A DNA stretch of 64,000 nucleotides, taken from NCBI GenBank assembly GCA_944474755.1, contig OX104124.1, forward strand, positions 39,724,636 through 39,788,635, read 5' to 3'. Below, piece after piece: positions 56,683 to 64,000 of the stretch. The stretch is from Limnoperna fortunei (taxonomy: Eukaryota > Mollusca > Bivalvia > Mytilida > Modiolidae). The number at the start of each line of letters is the position of its first letter. The stretch's first letter is position 1. The notes beneath the pieces were generated by a model that was not told where the DNA came from, did not search any database, and was given only the letters and a program-made list of their open reading frames with translations. The translations under genes and the position numbers were made by a program.

Positions 56683-59260
56683 TATAATAAACCTTTTTCT
56701 TTGGAAGAGCTAAAAACTTCATTGAAGAAATCTCACGATACTGCATGTGGTCCAGATGACATCCATTATCAACTTCTCAAACATCTGCCACAATCTTCTC
56801 TCCAATGTCTTCTGAATCTTCTCAACAACATTTGGGAAACGGGTGACTTACCATCTATTTGGAAAATGGCCACTGTTGTGCATATTCCAAAACCAGGCAA
56901 AGATCACTCGGAAGCGTCCAACTATCGGCCTATAGCCCTCACAAGCTGTCTTTGTAAAACCATGGAAAGGATGATCAACGATCGCCTTGTCTGGTTTTTA
57001 GAATCGAACAACCTAATCTCGAATATCCAATGTGGATTCAGACAAGGTCGTAGTACTATTGATCATCTGGTGCGTTTCGAAACATATATTCGAAACGCAT
57101 TTGCCAAAAACGAACATGTTGTGTCTATCTTTTTCGATTTAGAAAAAGCATATGACACAACATGGAAATATGGTATTTTAAAAGATCTTTTTGATATGGG
57201 GTTGAAAGGTAGACTTCCTACCTTTATCTCAAACTTTTTATCTGACAGAGAATTTAAAGTTAGGGTCAATTCTACGTTATCTGACCCTTTTGTACAGGAA
57301 ATGGGTGTTCCCCAGGGCAGCATCCTTTCTGTCACTTTATTTAGTATTAAAATTAATAGCCTTGCTCAAGTTTTAAAAGATAATATTGATAGTTCTCTAT
57401 ATGTTGACGACTTCCTCATATGTTACGGAGGGAAAAATATGAATAATATCGAACGTCAGCTGCAGTTGTGTTTAAATAGAATAGAGAAATGGGCAATGGA
57501 GAATGGTTTTAAATTCTCCACTGCAAAAACTGTTGGGATGCATTTTTGTAATAAACGAAAGATGCATCCTGATCCCGAATTAAAATTATATAATAATCCT
57601 ACCAAAATCGTAAAAGAAACTACTTTTCTTGGTCTCATATTTGATTCAAGGCTAACCTTTCGTCCTCATATCAAAATGTTAAAAAATAAATGCCTTAAAG
57701 CATTAGACCCGACTGGGGTGCTGAATGCGATGTTTTACTCAATCTATATAGATCGCTGGTTCGATCGAAATTGGATTATGGTTGTTTTATTTATGGTTCT
57801 GCTCACAAGTCATATGTCAAAATCCTTGATACTATACACCATCAAGGTTTGCGACTGTGCCTTGGAGCTTTCAGAACTACACCTGTTGAGAGTTTATATG
57901 TAGAAGCAAGTGAGCCTTCTTTGTATCAAAGAAGAATAAAGCTCGCTTTGCAATATGCAACCAAATTAAAGGCATATCCTGGCAACCCCGCCCACGACTG
58001 TGTTTTCAAACCTCTTTATCAAAACATTTTCGGAAAACATCCAAACAAAATTCAACCTTTTGGCCTCCGAATTAAATCTCATTTGGAAAATTCCGGTATG
58101 AATTTAGATGAAATTGCTGCAATCGAAATCCCGCATATTCCCCCGTGGTTAAACCCCAAACCGATATTTATTTATGATTTAAGAAAACATAAAAAGTCCG
58201 ACACAAACCATTTATTAATACAACAACATTATGCAGAAATTAAATCTTGTTACCCTGACTATAGTACTATTTACACAGACGGGTCAAAAGACGGTGATAA
58301 AGTCGCCTCGGCCGCTGTCTTCGGAGAGCGTGTTGAAACTCGCCGCCTTCCGTCTACCTCATCTGTATTTACAGCAGAGGCGCAAGCTATTCTTCTTGCG
58401 ATGAAAATATTTGCTTCGTCAGACGAATGCAAATTTATTGTCTGCTCCGATTCCCTGTCTTGTCTACTGGCTATTGAAAATTTCAAAATTAAAAATCCTT
58501 ACGTTTTAAAAATTATTCAAATCTACAAATCACTTGTTGCTTTGGGAAAAGAAATTATCTTCTTCTGGATTCCCAGTCATGTCGGAATCCGTGGAAACAC
58601 AGTCGTGGATCAGGAGGCTAAAATGCACTAAAGGATACCATCATTAACTGTAGTATTCCTTTTACCGATTTTAAACCGTTAAGTTTTAAATATATTTCTA
58701 ATTTGTGGCAGAGTGGTTGGGATCTCCAAGTTCATAATAAACTTCATGAGATCCAGCCACTACTGCACACAAATAATTTTAAATGTTTTAGAGGTCGAAG
58801 AGACCAAGTTGTTTTAATAAGATGTCACCTTGGTCATACCAGGACGACACATAGTTATATTTTAAACAATGAGCGACGACCCGAATGTGTGCCATGCAAC
58901 AGTCCATACACCATTAAACATGTCTTGATGGACTGTGTGGACGTGGCCCACATTCGGGAACGTTTCTATAGTGCAGATACGTATTTTAATTTATTTAAAA
59001 CTGTCGCAGGCGACACAATTTTAAAGTTCTTAAAGGAAATTAATTTATTTAATAAAATTTAATTTCACTATTAATTGTGATACTTCATATTTTTTATCGT
59101 TTTAACTACCATTTTTATCTGTGTATATTCTCATATTATTGTATGAGATCACGTTTTAGTATAAGGAGGCATGACGTTCTACTAATTTAAAAATTATGGT
59201 TTTCACGTCCTGAATAGAGCTGAAATATTGCTTGCTGGACGTTAAACATCAATCAATCAA
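56683..59260 (+). mobile_element. LINE B, plus-strand copy with 14-bp TSD
   Basis: TAAAACAACCATTA occurs at 56669-56682 and 59261-59274, and LINE A reads straight across the two. The element is 2,578 bp, 5'-truncated at the start of RT, with a (CAAT)n tail. Its 3' hairpin is ACGTCC (59205-59210) with GGACGT (59237-59242). Confidence 0.9.
56701..59062 (+). pseudogene. LINE B pol: reverse transcriptase, RNase H, zinc tail
   Basis: RT (56701-57710) has GPDDIHY, FFDLEKAYD, GVPQGSILS and YVDDFLICYG. A frame change near 57710 separates it from 57771-58631, which ends RT and gives RNase H with the acidic residues in YTDGSK, FTAEAQA, CSDSLS and the IPSHVGIRGNTVVD segment. A stop after QEAKMH (58631) cuts off the last part (58703-59062), with PECVPC..H..C. 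It is less damaged than the minus-strand copy and keeps the start of RNase H. Confidence 0.86.
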
Positions 59261-59274
59261 TAAAACAACCATTA

Positions 59275-61341
59275 CTTTCTTTATACAATAATATTTTTCA
59301 AGAAAATACTTTATCAGATTCTCAAAAATTATCATATATTACTTTGATTTGTAAAGATGAAAAGAAAGATTTTGATGTGAAAGCATACAGGCCAATTAGT
59401 CTTATGAATTATGATGTAAAAATTTTAAGTAAGTTATTATGTAATCGTATTGGAGATGTTGTAGATAGTATTGTACATTTAGACCAAACATGTGGTATTA
59501 AAGGGAGATCAATCTTAGATAATGCTCATCTTCTATGAAATATTGATAATTATGTTAATTGTAAAAATTTACCATGTTCTTTTGTATCGTTAGACCAGGA
59601 AAAGGCTTTTGACAGAATTAATCATAAATATTTATTTAAGGTTTTAGAAAAATACAATTTTGGTCCTAACTTAATTAAGTGGATTAAAATATTGTACCAT
59701 GATTTATATTCTTGTGTTATTGTTAATAATATTGTATCAGATCCTTTTGAAATTACACGTTCTGTTAAACAAGGTTGTAGTTTGTCACCTATTTTATATG
59801 TTTTATATGTTATTTGTTTAGAGCCTCTTGCTATTAAAGTAAGAAAAGATGTTGATATTGTTGGTATAGATTTACCTGGTTCTTTGGATATTATTAAAAT
59901 TTCTGTTTGCAGATGATAGTACTGGTATACCTACTACAGAAAAGAGTATAGAGAAGTTTTTATATTTAATTTACTTATTTGGTCGAGCATCAGGGTCAAA
60001 ACTTAATGTAAATAAAACGAAGGGATTATGGCTAGGTTCATGGAAATTAGAAAAGATAATTATAAATTTGGTATTGAGTTTGTAGATTCTTTAAAAATTG
60101 TTGGTATTAAGTTTAGTAATGTAACGCAAGATGATATATGGAATCCTATTTTGATAAAATTTGAAGCACTTTTAAATACCTGGAAATATAGAAAATTGTC
60201 TCTTTTAGAAAAAGTTATTGTTCTAAATGTATTAGCATGTTCCAAGTTATGGTACGTAGGTAGTGTTTTATATATGTCTAAACATTATATAAGTAGGTTT
60301 CAAAAATTAGTTTTTACATTTTTATGGAATTGTACTAGAGAACCATTAGCTCGTAAAACTGTTGATTTAGATAAATTACTCGGTGGGTTAAATGTTGTAA
60401 ATATTGAATTAAAATTGAGAGCATTACGTTTAAAACATTTACAAGATATTATTAGTAATAGAAATGCTAAGTTTGTTCGTTTATCTATCTGTTGGACAGG
60501 ATATAGATTACGTAGTTATAACAAAAGTTTTATGTCATTGTCTATACCTCATTGTGATGTATTCACGCCTTTTTATATATATTGTATTGGGGATTTAAAT
60601 GCCTTGACAAGTTGTGAAAATGTTGATTTTACCTGTAAATGTATTATACTCGTTTTTATTAGATAAACACATGCCTGTTATTGTTAGTAAAAATCGTACT
60701 TTAAAATTTGATCATGTTTTTAGAAATGTATTTAACAACATCATTGAAAAGTCGTCTAGAGATGTTATGTATAAAATTATTCATTGTATATTACCAGTTA
60801 ATAGTTTGATGTTTTATTATCGTATTTATAAATCGAATAAATGTACCTTTTGCAATAGAAATCCGGAAACGTTACTCCATCTATTTTTTGAATGTAAATA
60901 CTTCAAACAATTATTGAGTTTATTAAGAAATTGGATATTTTCAATATCTGGGGGTAAAATTAATTTAACAGGTAAACATATTTTAAGACTTGATATAAAA
61001 TTAAATGATCCGTGGAGACTAAGTGTTGTATTATTGTTGATATCTTTGTATTGTAAATGTATGTGGTTAAATAGAAATTCTAAAAAGTTTGACAAAAAGT
61101 ATGTATCAGGTAATAATATTTATATGAATTAATAACGAGAAGTAAAATTACGTATTTTGGTAGATTACCAAGCTTAATATTAAATGTATATTGGGCAGAT
61201 AGTGATTTTATTTTGTACAGTTGATAATTATGATAATGTTGTTGATACTAATTGTACAATGTATTGACTGTGATATTTTGATTTTATGATGTTATTGTAC
61301 AATTAGTTTTACTTAATAAAAGTTTGAAATATAAAAAAAAA
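59275..61341 (+). pseudogene. LINE A copy 3, RT to 3' end
   Basis: This continues ORF2 after the LINE B insertion: AYRPISLMNYDVK, LDQEKAFDRINHK, QGCSLSP, then a frame change at VCRxDDS (59905; FADD is broken), the GLWLG region, the long C-terminal part and CTFC..H..C near 60850. Stops and frame changes lie near 59540, 60020, 60650 and 61130. The 3' end has an A-tail at 61333-61341 and joins AGATATCCGAGGAGAGG of the satellite, the same site as copies 1 and 2. Confidence 0.85.
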
Positions 61342-61415
61342 GATATCCGAGGAGAGGAACAATTAACGAGTCTATAAACAATTAACTTCGCCTTACATTT
61401 GTAAGGTTACATAAA
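61341..61415 (+). repeat. Satellite fragment after LINE A copy 3
   Basis: It matches the unit from AGATATCCGTGGAGAGG to the TTACATTTGTAAGGTT palindrome with a few changes, then ends near 61415. Confidence 0.82.
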
Positions 61416-61720
61416 TATAAAATCGAGTTAAATCAGATTAACATAATCGTGAATGCTCTTGCTCGGCATGCTAAATAGAGTTATCTTTCTTTTGAGGCTG
61501 ACGACCTCTTATCTTTATCCGCATGTCACCTTTTTGCTGCTTACCGAATAACCCAAATTATATCATTTCAATTTTTGTAAACTTAATTCACCATGACGTA
61601 GCAAGTAGGCTTGGTTACCTCATTATGTCTTTCTGTTTGGGAATTAGCAAAGTCAAGTTGTGTTTTAGCAGTGCTAAGAGTCAATATTAAAAGTTAAACA
61701 ATTGAAAGTTCACTAAAAAG
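61416..61720. other. Unassigned 305 bp before a gag-like frame
   Basis: No repeat or gene is recognised. It could be the leader of the element that follows. Confidence 0.4.
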
Positions 61721-62974
61721 AATGGGACGGACGGCAAGAGTGTCTAACAGTCCTTACGCAAAAGTAAACAGGATTGGTACGAAGAGGAAACAGAGAAAGT
61801 TGCATGGGAATAGCTCAGACGTCACCATCAACCAGACTGTGCAAGAAAGTGAAACATACTACACGATCTAAGAGGGCTCGTGCTCCGGTAGATACAGATA
61901 TTTCGTTGACAGGGAGCGGTACTGCATAGAGCAACCAGCTTGGGAACAACATTGACTTGGTCGCTCAAATCAGTGGTGGAAAAAATTATGCCAGAAATAC
62001 AGGACCAAATTGCCCACGCTGTGCAAGCTATAGGGAGATCTCCACAGATTTCGGCAATCCCAGACACCTTTCAACATCCATCAAATACAGGTACATTTAC
62101 TAACGCTAGTAGTCAAATTTTAGACGGGGATTTAATGTGCACAGTGCCCAAAGTTTTCATGATGAACTTGGCATGCACGTGACACAATTAGTTAGGGACA
62201 AGAGAGTTAACGGGGAATACATCGATTTAGAATCTCTCATTATGAATCCCGTTATCGTTCATTCAAAAGCCTTAGTGTTTGATAACGACGGAAATAATAA
62301 TGTGAAACAAACCAACAAGAAAAAATTACAGATATTAGTACTTGGATTGATGCATACACTTCTTTGTACAAAGGGGCGCATCCTAACGCTATACAAGGAA
62401 TTTTAAAATACATGTCAAATATAAAGCTCGGAGCGAGTAGGTATACGGATTGAGGTTGGTTGAGCTTCGATCAGCAATTCAGATTAAGAAGTCTAGAAAT
62501 GTATCGATGTCATGGAGCGTTGTAGACATGGAATCATGGCTAGTGTACATTTCCCATGGTCATAAGTCAATAGTGGAGTCCAATATAAATATTGGTAAAT
62601 GCTATAAGTATAATAATACGGGGTTATGTGGTCGTACAGGCTGCCGTTACACCCATAAATGCTTGAAGTGTATGGGGCCACATGCAGCAATTTTTTGCAT
62701 CATTACAAAAGGAGGGGGCAGAATTTTCTAAATAATAAACCATTTTACCAACACAAAATGTATGATAAAGGGGATCTGGTTGGGTCTACGTCCGAGACAT
62801 CACAAAACCCTTCCTTTCGTTTTCGTCAAGGAAACATCCCAAGAAAGCCTGAACCCGGAGCCGTCCCGAGAAATTTCCAAACTTCTGCAGTTAGGAAAAA
62901 CCCCAATTAAAATTGATAAGCTCGAAATTTATTTAGATAGATACCCCATTGTTGATGATGCTAATTTAGTGTAA
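61721..62974 (+). pseudogene. Gag-like zinc-finger ORF of a probable DIRS/Ngaro-type retroelement
   Basis: Starting at MGRTARVSNSPYAK (61721), frames 61940-62182, 62137-62406, 62450-62731, 62659-62910 and 62762-62974 follow one another with frameshifts. Features: VNGEYIDLESLI, LGASRYTD, DMESWLVYIS, a CCCH-like finger (CYKYNNTGLCGRTGCRYTH) and directly after it CLKCMGPHAAIFC. The last frame ends TPIKIDKLEIYLDRYP, which resembles the start of the pol ORF in such elements. I recall this gag type from tyrosine-recombinase retroelements of invertebrates; no recombinase or RT is present, so the family is tentative. Confidence 0.5.
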
Positions 62975-63225
62975 ACAATATTTTATTAAATAAATGTACA
63001 AGTACGTCACACAATTTTACAATTTAAGTAAGTGGAACATTTAAACAAAAGGATTCGGAAAAAGCAACATGCTTATTAAAATCCGTTTCCTTATAGCTAT
63101 AAATTACATATATTGTCTGGAATAAAAGGCGCATGACAAAATCGATTATGTTACACTAAAGTGACAATTGGGAATGTTAAATCTAATATAATATAGAAGT
63201 GAAAAAAGAGAAAAAAAGAACATAG
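62975..63225. other. Unassigned 250 bp
   Basis: AT-rich sequence between the gag-like frame and the 3' end of the following minus-strand LINE; nothing recognised. Confidence 0.4.
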
Positions 63226-64000
63226 CTAAGCAGTGAATCTCTTAGTTTTTATGATATAGTTTTGAACATGTTGAAATATTTTAGTATTAATGTCCAGGGA
63301 TAATTCTTGTGAACCAAAAAGGCAGATTTCTATGGTTAGTGGAGTAGGTATATTAATGGAAAGCAAGTGTTGTTCTCTGAGTGTATTGTATTTTTGGCAG
63401 TATAAAATAAAATGAGCAGTAGATTCGATGGAGCCACAGGTACAGTTGGGAGTATCCACTAGATTTCGCAAAAAACAGGTGTTCGTTAAGGCTGCTACAA
63501 CTCATGCGGAGACGTGAATGTAAAACTTGTCCTATTCGTGTGCCTGAATAAAAGTACTTGGGGGGGGTTTCCGTTGAATCAGTTCAGCATTGATCTTTGT
63601 TTTGAAAGAATGAATAGTATCAGAAGTTTTTATATCGTCACTTAACGAGTTCCAAAGAGATATGGTCGATGGTAAAAATTAGTTGGAGTACAGAACTGTT
63701 TTTGTTCGGACAGTTTGAACCAAACTTGCGTTTCGCGTTGCATACTTGCTAACACGTCTTGGAATCAAGTTTGTCAAGTAGTTAGGAGACATTTCATAGA
63801 ACATCTTATAAAATTCAAATAGTTTATGTTTTGCACGTCTAGAGCTTAATTTTTCTAACCCAGTCTCCTTATATAAAATTTCCTTTGATGTGAGTTTTGT
63901 TTCTCCAGTTATAATTCTTGCGGCTTCTAGTTGAACACCTTCAACTTTATCTATTAAATATTGGAGTTTACTATCCAATATAATGTCACAATACTCGAGT
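63226..64000 (-). pseudogene. LINE 3' part (RT thumb and C-terminus), runs off the window
   Basis: The minus strand from the window end reads LEYCDIILDSKLQYLI, then VEGVQLEAARIITGETK, an RT thumb signature common in molluscan LINEs, to 63679. A frame change near 63680 leads to the last part with CTCGSIESTAHFILYC, a C-x-C..H..C cluster (63471-63226). RT itself would lie beyond 64000. It is distinct from LINE A and LINE B. Confidence 0.7.

Overview
No ordinary single-copy host gene is visible in this window. It is AT-rich eukaryotic DNA built almost entirely of mobile and tandem repeats. tRNA-derived SINEs whose tails match a local LINE, a Helitron-like element carrying both Rep and Pif1 parts, a FLYWCH-type MULE, a Penelope-like fragment and the degenerate ~130-bp 'agctcacctgg' repeat all point to a lophotrochozoan. 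A bivalve mollusc, perhaps a mytilid mussel, is the best guess; this is inferred from repeat families, not from a host gene.

Layout. 1-4884: a tandem array of ~1,125-bp units in a two-unit higher-order pattern. 4885-10418: two facing fragments of one Ty3/gypsy retrotransposon that seem to derive from a single insertion in that array. 10419-20001: the same satellite in the other orientation. It is broken by a ~1.2-kb insert with six covarying hairpins (about 10771-12000) and by a Tx1-like LINE ('LINE A', copy 1) whose 1174-codon ORF2 is open. 20002-24840: a second, decayed LINE A. 24841-43010: a stack of insertions on the minus strand. A 5'-truncated RT/RNase H LINE ('LINE B', I/Nimb-like), LINE A scraps and a satellite-like insert lead into a Helitron. 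The Helitron was itself hit by a SINE-like retroposon, a tandem-repeat Helitron-type element, a 4.9-kb CACTA-type element and a Penelope fragment, and the Penelope fragment was in turn hit by a MULE. 43011-51812: a minisatellite, SINEs, MITEs and a foldback element. 51813-61415: an inverted copy of the Helitron, LINE A, insert and LINE B block, ending again in LINE A joined to the satellite. 61416-64000: a broken gag-like ORF of a probable DIRS/Ngaro-type element and the 3' part of another LINE.

How it fits together. The two inverted arms (about 24.8-34.4 kb plus 39.3 kb, against 51.8-59.3 kb) act as filled and empty versions of each other. They give exact ends and target duplications for several insertions and an order of events. 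LINE A ends at the same satellite position in all three junctions, so the satellite may be its specific target. The SINEs share a folded 3' tail with LINE B, which suggests that LINE B's lineage mobilises them. The least damaged coding regions are LINE A copy 1 ORF2 and the MULE transposase, which has one in-frame stop.
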